From: Aminobacter aganoensis
GTDB taxonomy: Bacteria > Pseudomonadota > Alphaproteobacteria > Rhizobiales > Rhizobiaceae
Assembly: GCF_014206975.1 (NCBI RefSeq)
Contig: NZ_JACHOU010000001.1
Coordinates: 682,001 to 746,000 of the forward strand
Direction: 5' to 3'
Length of the DNA: 64,000 nt
Part shown: one piece after another, positions 32,922 through 41,022 of the stretch
Position numbering within the stretch: position 1 is the stretch's first letter
Layout: each line of letters starts with the position of its first letter
Program-made: the position numbers and the translations under genes
The notes under the pieces: generated by a model
What the model saw: only the letters and a program-made list of their open reading frames with translations
Database searches by the model: none
What the model was told of the DNA's origin: nothing

Positions 32922-33056
32922 ACCCCGCATAAAGTGCTTCATCGACGCTTCCGCCCAGGATGCAAGGTCACTGCTCGCGCCGGGTTCGCCGCAAAACTCC
33001 TGAGCATCTTGTCGTTCCAGGTCACCAAACGCTTGGTGAGCGCAGCCACATATCGG

Positions 33057-33085
33057 TTGCCGCCCTCTCGCCACAGGCATAAAAT
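33057..33085 (+). promoter_or_regulatory. promoter of the DUF1059 gene
   Basis: TTGCCG (33057-33062) and TAAAAT (33080-33085) with a 17-base spacer form a good sigma-70-type promoter, 40 bases before the ATG at 33125. Confidence 0.5.
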
Positions 33086-33102
33086 TAGCAAGTGCTAATT
33101 TT
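33081..33102 (+). promoter_or_regulatory. perfect palindrome overlapping the DUF1059 promoter
   Basis: AAAATTAGCA (33081-33090) and TGCTAATTTT (33093-33102) are perfect arms around AG. It covers the -10 element and start-site region, where a dimeric repressor would block transcription. The TTAGCA/TGCTAA half-sites recall CIRCE, but the spacing is different. Confidence 0.6.
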
Positions 33103-33124
33103 TAATCATAGGGAGGCGAAGACG

Positions 33125-33316
33125 ATGCGCCAGTATATCGATTGCCGTGAATTCCCGAGCGAAATGAAGTGCACGGTGGCGATTGCCGCGGACAACGAGG
33201 ACGAACTGGTCAATGCCGCCGTCCAGCACGCCGTCACCGTTCATGGCGAGCACGACACGCCCGATTTCCGTGCCGAAGTCAGGAAAGCCATCCACGTCGG
33301 AACTCCGCCGGCCTGA
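33125..33316 (+). CDS. DUF1059 domain small protein
   Basis: A 63-residue protein beginning MRQYIDCREFPSEMKCTVAI, the DUF1059 pattern (two Cys, then a helical AADNEDELVNAAVQHAVTVHG and D..FRAEVRKAI). GGGAGG lies nine bases before the ATG; an upstream ATG at 33092 sits inside the palindrome and is less likely. Function unknown. It has its own promoter and operator-like palindrome. Confidence 0.8.
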   Translation: MRQYIDCREFPSEMKCTVAIAADNEDELVNAAVQHAVTVHGEHDTPDFRAEVRKAIHVGTPPA

Positions 33317-33368
33317 GCAACGCCAGCTCGCCCGCGTCGGACGCACCCAACTGTCGGCAGAAGCTTTG

Positions 33369-33671
33369 CTATTGCTGGCGAGTCGCCGTGCCGCTGCGCA
33401 TGGCTTTCAGCCGCTCGGCCGCGGAGGCCGCCAGTTCGGCATAGCGGTCTTCCAGCTTTTCGGCGGCAACCAGCACCTCGGGCTCGAAATCATTGGCCTC
33501 GAGCACCTGCCGCAGCCTTTCGACGAATTCGGCCTGCTGCTCGAGCGCGGCAAACAGCTTCTTCACCTGGTCGCGACTGATGTCGGGGTTGGCCAGCGTC
33601 GTGGGCACCTCGCGCGCCATCTCCGCGCCGGTCCTGGCCTGCTCTTTCAGGATGTCCAACCAATCAGTCAC
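33369..33671 (-). CDS. conserved hypothetical helical protein
   Basis: A 100-residue soluble helical protein (from GTG at 33669-33671; an in-frame start at 33725 adds 18 unconserved residues). It contains WLDILKEQARTGAEMARE, ISRDQVKKLFAALEQQAEFVERL and an acidic EDRYAELAASAAERLKAM end, suggesting a coiled-coil helper. I do not recognise the family. It precedes no obvious partner; the next leftward gene is upstream at 33753. Confidence 0.55.
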   Translation of the reverse strand: MTDWLDILKEQARTGAEMAREVPTTLANPDISRDQVKKLFAALEQQAEFVERLRQVLEANDFEPEVLVAAEKLEDRYAELAASAAERLKAMRSGTATRQQ

Positions 33672-33752
33672 GCCACACAACACCCTACCCGCACCGATCT
33701 TGTTCCCCTCGCCGCCCAGCGTCAACCTTCCAGAGGCTGGACGGCGCCGCAG

Positions 33753-34133
33753 TCACGCTTTCGCACCCGCTTTCGCGTCGTGCCGCTTGGCTGCTTCCTC
33801 GCATTTGCGCCTGATTTCCTCGACCTCGGTCTCGGTCAGGTGCTCGATGCCGATGAAATGGTTCTGTGCCCTGCCGACGCGGATGAGCTCGTCGAGCTTC
33901 GCCTGCATCGCCGCGCCATCGCGGTTCTGCGTATTTTGGATCAGGAACACCATCAGGAATGTGATGATCGTCGTGCCGGTGTTGATGACCAGCTGCCAGG
34001 TGTCGGAAAAGCCGAACACCGGACCGGACACCGCCCAAGCCACGATGATGAGGCAGCACATCACGAACGACAGCGGCGTGCCTGAGGCATAGGCAACCTT
34101 GTTGGCGACACGAGTGAACAGGCGTTCGAACAT
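33753..34133 (-). CDS. low-affinity iron permease family protein
   Basis: A 126-residue membrane protein starting MFERLFTRVANKVAYASGTP, matching the low-affinity iron permease family. Two membrane helices (about 23-45 VMCCLIIVAWAVSGPVF and 53-73) are followed by NTQNRDGAAMQAKLDELI and the conserved H.IGIEHLTE, then a charged tail. The ATG at 34131-34133 has AGGAAA eight bases upstream; a TTG at 34151 is an alternative. Iron transport is a family inference and poorly proven in bacteria. Confidence 0.85.
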   Translation of the reverse strand: MFERLFTRVANKVAYASGTPLSFVMCCLIIVAWAVSGPVFGFSDTWQLVINTGTTIITFLMVFLIQNTQNRDGAAMQAKLDELIRVGRAQNHFIGIEHLTETEVEEIRRKCEEAAKRHDAKAGAKA

Positions 34134-34196
34134 CGCGGCTTTTCCTGACAATGCAGGAAAACCGCCGGAATGCCGGCTGGTTCCATCGCGCAGGTG

Positions 34197-34547
34197 CTAC
34201 AGGCCTTCCAGCACGTCCCTCAGCACGACGGCCTGGTTTTGGATCTGGTCGCGGGCCGAATAGACCAACGTCAGCCGCCTGCCGCCGGCCTGCTTGCGCA
34301 TTGCCTCCAGCCGCTCGTGCTGGCCGTCGAGTTCGGCCAGGTATCGCCTGCGGAATTCGCCCCACCGGGCCGGGTCATGGCTGAACCACCGTCGCAGTTC
34401 GGTCGAGGGCGCGATTTCCTTCGCCCACAGCTCCACCGCCGCGGCTTCCTTGCTGATGCCACGCGGCCAGATGCGGTCGACAAGCACCCGGAACCCATCC
34501 TCCGGCGCCGGTGCGTCGTAGACGCGCTTGATACGGAATTCCGGCAT
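34197..34547 (-). CDS. DUF488 family protein
   Basis: A 116-residue DUF488 protein starting MPEFRIKRVYDAPAPEDG with the conserved RVLVDRIWPRGISKE, WAKEIAPSTELRRWF and HDP.RW.EFRRRY blocks and a final LTLVYSARD. The ATG at 34545-34547 has AGGAGG just upstream. Members are widespread and uncharacterised. Confidence 0.88.
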   Translation of the reverse strand: MPEFRIKRVYDAPAPEDGFRVLVDRIWPRGISKEAAAVELWAKEIAPSTELRRWFSHDPARWGEFRRRYLAELDGQHERLEAMRKQAGGRRLTLVYSARDQIQNQAVVLRDVLEGL

Positions 34548-34588
34548 GCCCTCCTCCTGGGATATGGCCAGGCGCAGTTCCGGCCGTC

Positions 34589-35218
34589 CTAGCTCCAGCG
34601 GTCGAGAAACGCCTCGATCGGCAGGCTCTGCATGTCCGGAATGGCCTCGAACAGCCGCTCGGCCGGCCAGTCCCACCACGCCAATGCCTCGATGCGGGCG
34701 GCGATTTCGGCGGGAAAGCGCAGCTTCAACCGCCTCGCCGGCACCCCGGCGACTATCTCGAACGGCGCCACGTCCTTGGTCACCACCGCATTCGCCCCGA
34801 CAACCGCGCCATTGCCGATCGTCAACCCGGGCATGATCACCGCGCCATGACCGATCCACACGTCATGGCCGACCGTCACCGGCTTTGCCCTGCGGCGTTC
34901 GCGGAAATCGCCGTCGACACCGAGATAGCGGAAGTATTCGTTGGGCCGGTAGCTCACCTTGTGGGTGGTCAGCCGCTCCATCGGATGATCGAGCGCATTG
35001 ATGCGGGTATTGGCGGCGATCGAGCAGAATTTTCCGATGGTGGTGTAGATCGCCTCGGCGTGGCGCTCGAAATAGGAATAGTCGCCGACGACGACCTCGC
35101 GCAGCACGACGCGTTCGCCGATGGCGACATGACGGCCCAGCCGGCAGCCTTTCAGCTCTGACGTCGGGTGGATGCGCGGCTCGTCATCCTTGAAGCGAAG
35201 GTCTGCAGGTGTGTCCAT
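34589..35218 (-). CDS. hexapeptide acetyltransferase, phosphonate-locus type
   Basis: A 209-residue left-handed beta-helix transferase. It resembles the phosphonate-metabolism hexapeptide transferase group (HPTSELKGCRLGRHVAIGE, GDYSYFERHAEAIYTTIG, FCSIAANTRINALDHPM, VTVGHDVWIGHGAVIMPG and a final ALAWWDWP). Repeated [LIV]GxxxxIG-type hexapeptides build the helix and His in IGHGA is the likely catalytic residue. No phn genes lie nearby, so an orphan role on another substrate is possible. Confidence 0.82.
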   Translation of the reverse strand: MDTPADLRFKDDEPRIHPTSELKGCRLGRHVAIGERVVLREVVVGDYSYFERHAEAIYTTIGKFCSIAANTRINALDHPMERLTTHKVSYRPNEYFRYLGVDGDFRERRRAKPVTVGHDVWIGHGAVIMPGLTIGNGAVVGANAVVTKDVAPFEIVAGVPARRLKLRFPAEIAARIEALAWWDWPAERLFEAIPDMQSLPIEAFLDRWS

Positions 35219-35254
35219 GACGCGGATTTACGCCCGCGCCACCTTGCCCGCAAG

Positions 35255-35743
35255 CTATTGCGGCTTGCCCTTGGTCCAGGTGACGTTCTGGTTGTACAGC
35301 GGCACGGTCGTCATCGACATCTTCGCCGAGCCGTCCTGCACCTGGCGCGAATGCGCGAGATAGATCAGCGTCTCGTTCTTCTTGTCGTAGATGCGGTTCA
35401 CCACCTGCTCCTTCCAGATCAGGCTGATGCCCTGCTTGAACACCTCCTCGCCCTCTTCGCTGAGATCGATCTCGCCGATGGTGATCGGCCCGGTCTGGCG
35501 GCAGGAGATCGCGCTGTCGGAGGGATTCTCGAACCAGTTGCCCTTCTGCAGCCGGTCAATCACGCCGCGGTCGAAATAGGAAACGTGGCACGTGATGCCC
35601 TCGACCTCGGGATCCTTGATCGCCTCGACGATGATGTCGTTGCCGAGCCAGTCGACGCCGACCTCGCCCACCTGCTGGGCATTGGCGGGGGCCGCAGCCG
35701 CGGGCGCAAGGGCGGTAGCTAGGACAAAAAAGGCAAGCCTCAT
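35255..35743 (-). CDS. creA: CreA family exported protein
   Basis: A 162-residue protein with a signal peptide (MRLAFFVLATALAPAAAAP, cleavage near ANA-Q) and the CreA domain: VGEVGVDWLGNDIIVEAIKDP, two cysteines (ITCHVSYFDRG and ISCRQTGPI) likely forming a disulfide, and a C-terminal LIYLAHSRQVQDGSAK. AGGAGG precedes the ATG. Function is unknown despite wide conservation in Gram-negatives. Confidence 0.9.
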   Translation of the reverse strand: MRLAFFVLATALAPAAAAPANAQQVGEVGVDWLGNDIIVEAIKDPEVEGITCHVSYFDRGVIDRLQKGNWFENPSDSAISCRQTGPITIGEIDLSEEGEEVFKQGISLIWKEQVVNRIYDKKNETLIYLAHSRQVQDGSAKMSMTTVPLYNQNVTWTKGKPQ

Positions 35744-35902
35744 CGAAACCTCCTGGAATGCTGTCCGCCCACACTTGGGTCGGCGGTCCGCGCGTTGCAA
35801 GCCGCATCGTCATGCATCCTGCTCGCGAAAAGGTGTCTTGTGGGCAAATGAGGGCGTCAACATGTCCCTTTTGGCAACGCGCGTAGCGCGCTATGTAGGG
35901 TG

Positions 35903-36064
35903 ATGAAACAGGCTCTGCCCATATCGCTTTCGACGACCGCGTGGATCGCGCTCGGCCTGACGGCGTTTGCGGCTGCCACCGGCCTCGCTTTCGCCTCCTG
36001 GCTCGACAAGGACGCCGGCATCTTCATGTCGCTGGTCGAAGCAGGCATGTCCTGGTGCTTCTGA
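35903..36064 (+). CDS. small single-pass membrane protein upstream of the SCO gene
   Basis: A 53-residue open frame beginning MKQALPISLSTTAWIAL with one strong membrane segment (about residues 12-34, rich in Ala, Leu, Gly) and ending MSWCF. It lies 19 bases before the SCO1 gene on the same strand. Coding status rests on the hydrophobic profile, the fit to the following gene and absence of another frame; I do not know a named family. Confidence 0.5.
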   Translation: MKQALPISLSTTAWIALGLTAFAAATGLAFASWLDKDAGIFMSLVEAGMSWCF

Positions 36065-36083
36065 GGCGGTCACAAATCACACC

Positions 36084-36677
36084 ATGGAATCACAATCGAT
36101 GATGCGCACGATCCTTGCCGGCATTCTGATCCTGATGGCAGCCGGCGTCGGCTGGCTGACTTTCGACTGGTACAGCAGCAGGAACAGCGCTCAGGCCTTC
36201 GGCGCGCCATTCGTGCTGGTCGACCAGAAGGGCGGCGAAATCACCGAAGCCGCCTTCCGCGGCCAGCCAAGCGCCGTGTTCTTCGGCTTCACCCATTGCC
36301 CCGAGGTTTGCCCGACGACGCTGTTCGAACTCGACGGCCTGCTCAAGCAGATGGGCGACGAGGGCAAGAACATCCGCGCTTATTTCGTCTCGGTCGACCC
36401 CGAGCGCGATACGCCCGAGGTGATGAACACCTACGTCACCAACGTCTCCGACCGCATCACCGGCATCACCGGCTCGCCCGACAAGATCGCCGCCATGACA
36501 AAGTCGTTCGGCATCTACTCCAAGAAGGTCGAGACCGAGGGCGGCGACTACACCATGGACCACACCGCATCGGTCCTGCTGCTCGACAGCAAGGGTGATT
36601 TCTTCGGCACCATCGCCTATGAGGAAAAGCCAGAGACTGCGCTCGCCAAGCTCAAGCGCCTGGCGAACGAAGGCTGA
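36084..36677 (+). CDS. SCO1/SenC/PrrC family copper chaperone
   Basis: Thioredoxin-like protein that helps deliver copper to the CuA site of cytochrome c oxidase or acts as a redox chaperone. From the ATG at 36084 it has 197 residues: an N-terminal membrane anchor (about 9-24), then FFGFTHCPEVCPTTL with Cys72 and Cys76, and copper-ligand His160 (YTMDHTASVLLLD). The start could also be at 36099 or 36102. No oxidase genes are visible in the window. Confidence 0.9.
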   Translation: MESQSMMRTILAGILILMAAGVGWLTFDWYSSRNSAQAFGAPFVLVDQKGGEITEAAFRGQPSAVFFGFTHCPEVCPTTLFELDGLLKQMGDEGKNIRAYFVSVDPERDTPEVMNTYVTNVSDRITGITGSPDKIAAMTKSFGIYSKKVETEGGDYTMDHTASVLLLDSKGDFFGTIAYEEKPETALAKLKRLANEG

Positions 36678-36698
36678 CCCTCCTCGACCGGACCCGAC

Positions 36699-37571
36699 AT
36701 GACCCAGACACGGCTCTACCTCACCACCGGCCGCGAAGCTGCGAACCGCATCTTCTCGGCCCTCGAAACCGCCTTCGAGGAAGATGGCTGGCCGATCGCC
36801 GTGATCGAGGTCGATGAGGACCGCGACATCCACGAGGTCTCGCTCTACACCGACGGCGATGTCGAAGACATCGCCCGCCGCATGGCCGAGGTCGTTGCCG
36901 AAGCCGGCCACAAGGGCGCCCTGGACCGCGAGGTCCTTCCCGACATCGACTGGGTGGCGAAGTCGCTCGAAGGCCTGAAGCCGGTCCAGGCCGGCCGCTT
37001 CATCGTCCACGGCAGTCATGACCGCGACGACGTGCGCCCCGGCCAGATCGCCATCGAGATCGAGGCCGGCCTTGCCTTCGGCACCGGCCACCACGGCACC
37101 ACGGCTGGCTGCCTGGAAATGATCGAGAAGGTCGTCGCCGAGGAGCATCCGGCCAACGCGCTCGATCTCGGCACCGGCAGCGCGGTTCTCGCCATCGCCG
37201 TCGCCAAGCTGGCGCCGATCCCGGTGCTCGCCACCGACATCGACCCGGTCGCCACCGACGTCGCTGCCGCCAATGTCCGCCTCAACGGCGCCGGCGACCA
37301 TGTCGAGACCGCGACGGCGGCAGGCTTCGACGATCCGATCTTCGCCGCGCGCGGCCCGTTCGACCTGATCGTCGCCAACATCCTGGCGCAGCCGCTGATG
37401 CAGCTTGCGCCCGACATGGCAGCGCATCTCGCGCCAAACGGCTCGCTGGTCCTTTCGGGCATCCTCGACCGTCAGCACGACGCGGTGGTCGAAGCCTATG
37501 TCGCGGCGAAGTTCCGCCATGTCGAGACCTTCCACAGGGAAGGCTGGGTGACGATCCACCTCAAGAACTGA
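36699..37571 (+). CDS. prmA: ribosomal protein L11 methyltransferase PrmA
   Basis: Trimethylates L11 using S-adenosylmethionine. The 290-residue protein has the N-terminal L11-binding part, the FGTGHHGTT substrate-loop motif, SAM motif [27 protein letters not shown], and post motif [12 protein letters not shown] (NxxxxxL). The order FGTGHH then DLGTGSG-like is diagnostic. It follows the SCO gene by 21 bases and precedes the aminopeptidase gene. Confidence 0.95.
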   Translation: MTQTRLYLTTGREAANRIFSALETAFEEDGWPIAVIEVDEDRDIHEVSLYTDGDVEDIARRMAEVVAEAGHKGALDREVLPDIDWVAKSLEGLKPVQAGRFIVHGSHDRDDVRPGQIAIEIEAGLAFGTGHHGTTAGCLEMIEKVVAEEHPANALDLGTGSAVLAIAVAKLAPIPVLATDIDPVATDVAAANVRLNGAGDHVETATAAGFDDPIFAARGPFDLIVANILAQPLMQLAPDMAAHLAPNGSLVLSGILDRQHDAVVEAYVAAKFRHVETFHREGWVTIHLKN

Positions 37572-37654
37572 CGGCCGTGGCACAAGCCGGCGGCGTTGCC
37601 AGTGGTGGCGCACGAAGATAGGTTCGCCGGACATCCAGATTCCGGGAAACCACC

Positions 37655-39484
37655 ATGTTCCAGTCCTTCGATTCAGCAGGCGATCCCTCCGTCGGCAAGC
37701 CGCGCACCGCGCTCCTCAGGCAGTGGCTCAGGGTGAACGGCCTCGACGGCTTCATCGTGCCGCGTGCCGACGAGCACCAGGGCGAGTATGTCGCGGCGCG
37801 CTCGAACAGGCTGCGCTGGCTGACCGGCTTCAGCGGTTCGGCCGGCGTGGCGATCGTCCTTGCCGACAGCGCCTATGTCTTTGTCGACGGACGCTACACC
37901 CTGCAGGTGCGCGACGAGGTCGATCTCGGCATCTTTTCGATCGAGAGCCTGATCGAAAACCCGCCGTCCGCCTGGATCAGGGACAGCCTGCCCGCCGGCG
38001 CGCGGCTGGGTTTCGACCCATGGCTGCACACCATCGGCGACGTCAAGGCGCTTTCCGCCTCGGCGGAGAAGGCAGGTGCAACCCTGGTTCCCCTCGCCCG
38101 CAACCCGATCGACGCGATCTGGGAAGATCAGCCCGACGCGCCGCTGGCCCCGGTCGAGATCCATCCCGAGGCTCTGGCGGGCGAGCTCGCCAAGGACAAG
38201 CTCAAGAGGCTGGCTGCGGCGATCGATGCCGAAGGCGCAACCCACGCGATCCTCACTGACCCGTCGTCGCTGGCCTGGGCCTTCAACATCCGCGGCGGCG
38301 ACGTGCCGCACACCCCGCTCGCGCTCGGCTTTGCCATTCTGGCGGCCGACGGCGCGCATGCCGTCTTCATCGACAAGCGCAAGCTCGGCCGCACCGAGGA
38401 GGCCTATCTCACCCAGCTCGCCGACATCAAGGCGCCAGGCAAGCTCGACGACGCAGTCACGGCCCTCGCCAAGGCGGGCGCGAGGATCGCGCTGGATCCC
38501 GTGCTCGCCGCCGACAGGCTGCGTGCCCTGATCGAGGACAATGGCGGCACAGTCGTTGCGTCGCCAGATCCGGCCCGCCTTCCCCGCGCCACCAAGAACG
38601 CCGCCGAGATCGCAGGCTCCCGCGCTGCCCATCGCCGCGACGGTGCGGCGGTGGCCAAGCTGCTCTGCTGGCTCGACCGGCAGGAGCGGGGCAAGCTCGA
38701 CGAGATCGCGGTGGTGACCAGGCTGGAGGAATGCCGCCGGCAGACCGGCGAAGAGACCCAGATGCCGCTGCGCGACGTCTCCTTCGACACCATCTCGGGT
38801 GCCGGACCCAACGGCGCGATCATGCACTACCGCGTCTCGCGCGCCACCAGCCGCGTGCTCGGCGACGGCGAGCTGTTCCTGCTCGATTCGGGCGCGCAAT
38901 ATCAGGACGGCACCACCGACATCACCCGCACCATGCCGGTCGGCCAGCCGACGGAGGAGATGCGCGAGCGTTTCACGCTGGTGCTCAAGGGCATGATCGC
39001 GATCTCGGTCGCCCGGTTCCCGGCCGGCACGCGCGGCGCCGACATCGACGCCATGGCACGCATCGCCTTGTGGAAGCATGGGCTGGACTATGCCCACGGC
39101 ACCGGCCACGGTGTCGGCTCCTACCTTGCCGTGCACGAGGGTCCGCAGCGCATCGCCAAGACGGGCATGGAGAAGCTGCTCGCCGGCATGATCCTCTCCA
39201 ACGAGCCAGGCTACTACAAAGAAGGCCACTACGGCATCCGGCTCGAGAACCTGATCCTGGTGACCCCGACTGCGGCGATTCCGGGCGGCGATATCGCCAT
39301 GCACGGTTTCGAAACGCTGACTCTGGCCCCCTTCGACCAGCGCCTGCTGCGCGCCGATCTCCTGACCCGAGAAGAACTGGATTGGCTCAACGCCTACCAT
39401 GCACGCGTGCTGGCCGAGATCGGACCGATGCTCGACGGCGAAACGCTGGCATGGCTGGAAAAGGCGACGGCACCGATCGTCTGA
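37655..39484 (+). CDS. aminopeptidase P family metallopeptidase
   Basis: Xaa-Pro aminopeptidase of the M24B family, 609 residues, long three-domain form: two creatinase-like N-terminal domains (about 25-160 and 165-305) then the pita-bread catalytic domain. Metal-binding residues are visible in FLLDSGAQYQDGTTDITRTM (two Asp), GTGHGVGSYLAVHEGP (His), LSNEPGYY (Glu) and GIRLENLI (Glu). GGGAAAC precedes the ATG. It is cytosolic and removes N-terminal residues before proline. Confidence 0.93.
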   Translation: MFQSFDSAGDPSVGKPRTALLRQWLRVNGLDGFIVPRADEHQGEYVAARSNRLRWLTGFSGSAGVAIVLADSAYVFVDGRYTLQVRDEVDLGIFSIESLIENPPSAWIRDSLPAGARLGFDPWLHTIGDVKALSASAEKAGATLVPLARNPIDAIWEDQPDAPLAPVEIHPEALAGELAKDKLKRLAAAIDAEGATHAILTDPSSLAWAFNIRGGDVPHTPLALGFAILAADGAHAVFIDKRKLGRTEEAYLTQLADIKAPGKLDDAVTALAKAGARIALDPVLAADRLRALIEDNGGTVVASPDPARLPRATKNAAEIAGSRAAHRRDGAAVAKLLCWLDRQERGKLDEIAVVTRLEECRRQTGEETQMPLRDVSFDTISGAGPNGAIMHYRVSRATSRVLGDGELFLLDSGAQYQDGTTDITRTMPVGQPTEEMRERFTLVLKGMIAISVARFPAGTRGADIDAMARIALWKHGLDYAHGTGHGVGSYLAVHEGPQRIAKTGMEKLLAGMILSNEPGYYKEGHYGIRLENLILVTPTAAIPGGDIAMHGFETLTLAPFDQRLLRADLLTREELDWLNAYHARVLAEIGPMLDGETLAWLEKATAPIV

Positions 39485-39541
39485 GGGGTGCCGCAGACCG
39501 GCCCTGTCAGGGGCCGTTATCTGCAGCGCTGTGGCTCGGCC

Positions 39542-39568
39542 GTGCGTCCTTCGACAAGCTCAGGATGA
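39542..39568 (+). repeat. REP-like element, left copy
   Basis: The 27-base segment includes GTCCTTCGACAAGCTCAGGA. Its inverted copy lies 100 bases to the right with one difference (A/G in the middle). This CTTCGA...CTCAGGATGA sequence resembles a dispersed repeat frequent in rhizobial genomes (memory-based). Confidence 0.65.
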
Positions 39569-39668
39569 AGATCCTTTGCGCTCGTCAATTGTGGCGTTGC
39601 GCGCATTTGAAGATGTAGACTTGCCCTGCTTCGATAGCGCTGACGCAAGGCAACGGCGCCAACACTCC

Positions 39669-39695
39669 TCATCCTGAGCCTGTCGAAGGACGCAC
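39669..39695 (-). repeat. REP-like element, right inverted copy
   Basis: It contains TCATCCTGAGCCTGTCGAAG and is the inverted partner of the copy at 39542-39568, with one mismatch over 27 bases. The pair lies between the convergent aminopeptidase and azlD genes and could fold into a long cruciform or hairpin. Confidence 0.65.
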
Positions 39696-39732
39696 AGCGC
39701 TCCAACAGCGGGACATCGCCGCCCCGACCAAC

Positions 39733-40029
39733 TCAGCCGATGAAGTGCCTGAGTGCGATCAGCACGGCAGCGCCGGCCAGGAACATCGTCATCAGGCCGC
39801 CGCGCAGCCCGACGACGGCCGCCACGGCAAGTGCCGCCAGTTCTGCCGGCCCGGCCGAGAGTGCCGCCGGCGCCACCAGCGTCGTCAGCACGGCCGCCGG
39901 CACGGCATTGAGACCCGCCTCGACGCGCGGATGCAGGCGTTCGAAACGGGACAGCAGGAGATGCCCGCCCACACGCGTCAGATAGGTCGCAACCGCTCCC
40001 GCGATGATGATCCAGAAGGTCGTGCTCAT
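39733..40029 (-). CDS. azlD: AzlD family branched-chain amino acid exporter subunit
   Basis: A 98-residue membrane protein with about four hydrophobic segments, starting MSTTFWIIIAGAVATYLTRVGG and including FERLHPRVEAGLNAVPAAVL and a Gly-rich LRGGLMTMFLAGAAVLIALRH. Paired with AzlC, whose stop it overlaps by four bases (ATGA). Together they form a BrnFE-like exporter of branched-chain amino acids. Confidence 0.9.
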   Translation of the reverse strand: MSTTFWIIIAGAVATYLTRVGGHLLLSRFERLHPRVEAGLNAVPAAVLTTLVAPAALSAGPAELAALAVAAVVGLRGGLMTMFLAGAAVLIALRHFIG

Positions 40030-40736
40030 GTCGAAGCCTCTGCCGGCTCTTCGATGCGGATGGGCATCGCTGCGGCAAACAGCACGCCCGCAAGCGCGCC
40101 AAGCGAAACATGCCAGGGCGAGCCCACGGTCTTGTAGGCCACCATCGAAGCGATTGCGCTGGCGATCACGATGGGCAGCCAGCGCGGCCGATTGCGGAAG
40201 CTCATGACGATGCCGAGGAAATAGATCGGCAGCAGGAAGTCGAGCCCCAGCGCATGGGTGTCGGGGATCAGCCGGCCGAACAGCGCACCGATGCAGCTTT
40301 CCACCACCCAGAACACATAGAGCGTCAGCCCCATGCCCATGTACCAGGCGAAGCTGACCTTGTGGCCTTGCTCGCGAATGCGCTCCGCTTCGGCATATTG
40401 CGGATCGGTCAGGAAGAAATAGGCGATCGCCTGCTGGGCCCAGGGCCAGTGCGCGATGTGAGGGCCGATAGCGGCTGAATAGAGCACGTGGCGGAAGTTG
40501 ACCGCAAAGATTGACAGCACGACAAGCCAAGGCGCGACATGCTGGCCGAACAGTTCGATGCCGACCAGTTGGCTGGCGCCGCCGAAGATGGTGGCGCTCA
40601 TCAGCGTCGCCTCGGCCACCGTGAACCCGTTATCCACGGCCAGTGCTCCAAATAGCACGGCAAAAGGCGCCGATGCGACCACCACCGGCACGCTCATCCG
40701 GGCACCGCGCGAAAACTGCGCCAGCCGATCGCTCAT
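40026..40736 (-). CDS. azlC: AzlC family branched-chain amino acid permease
   Basis: Large subunit of the AzlCD exporter, 236 residues from the ATG at 40734-40736, which has GGGAGG eight bases upstream. Conserved segments are FAVLFGALAVDNGFT, MSATIFGGASQLVGIELFG, VNFRHVLYSAAIGPHI and the hydrophobic C-terminal half. Regulation is probably by a Lrp- or AsnC-type factor as in other species, but none is adjacent. Confidence 0.9.
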   Translation of the reverse strand: MSDRLAQFSRGARMSVPVVVASAPFAVLFGALAVDNGFTVAEATLMSATIFGGASQLVGIELFGQHVAPWLVVLSIFAVNFRHVLYSAAIGPHIAHWPWAQQAIAYFFLTDPQYAEAERIREQGHKVSFAWYMGMGLTLYVFWVVESCIGALFGRLIPDTHALGLDFLLPIYFLGIVMSFRNRPRWLPIVIASAIASMVAYKTVGSPWHVSLGALAGVLFAAAMPIRIEEPAEAST

Positions 40737-40861
40737 TTGTCCAACCTCCCTGAGCATTCTGCAGCCAGACGGAACGTCTGGCGTCGCACAAATGCGACCC
40801 AAGAACAGATAGAGCAGCAGATCTGCACTCGTCGGAATGCCCGCCGCCTTGCGCTTCGGCG

Positions 40862-40883
40862 CGAAAATCGGAACCGATTTTCG
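40862..40883. repeat. palindrome, possibly part of a dispersed rhizobial repeat
   Basis: CGAAAATCGG (40862-40871) and CCGATTTTCG (40874-40883) are perfect arms around AA, followed by GTGCA/TGCAC (40887-40899) and a TTTAGAGCGTCC stretch to about 40925. The group resembles a short intergenic palindromic repeat seen many times in Mesorhizobium-like genomes; recognition is from memory. Confidence 0.5.
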
Positions 40884-41022
40884 GAGTGCACGATGCACAG
40901 ATTCACTTTAGAGCGTCCTTTGTACGTCTATTCGGATGCACCGCGCTCTCGAAAGAGGCCCTGAATAAGTCAGCCGGCTTGCCCTGTCACATCAATTCGC
41001 TTGAGCCAACCATCAGCGGAAC

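Noticed and set aside
33081-33102. The DUF1059 palindrome as a CIRCE element bound by HrcA
   Set aside because: CIRCE has nine-base arms TTAGCACTC/GAGTGCTAA with a nine-base spacer; here only TTAGCA/TGCTAA match and the spacer is two bases.
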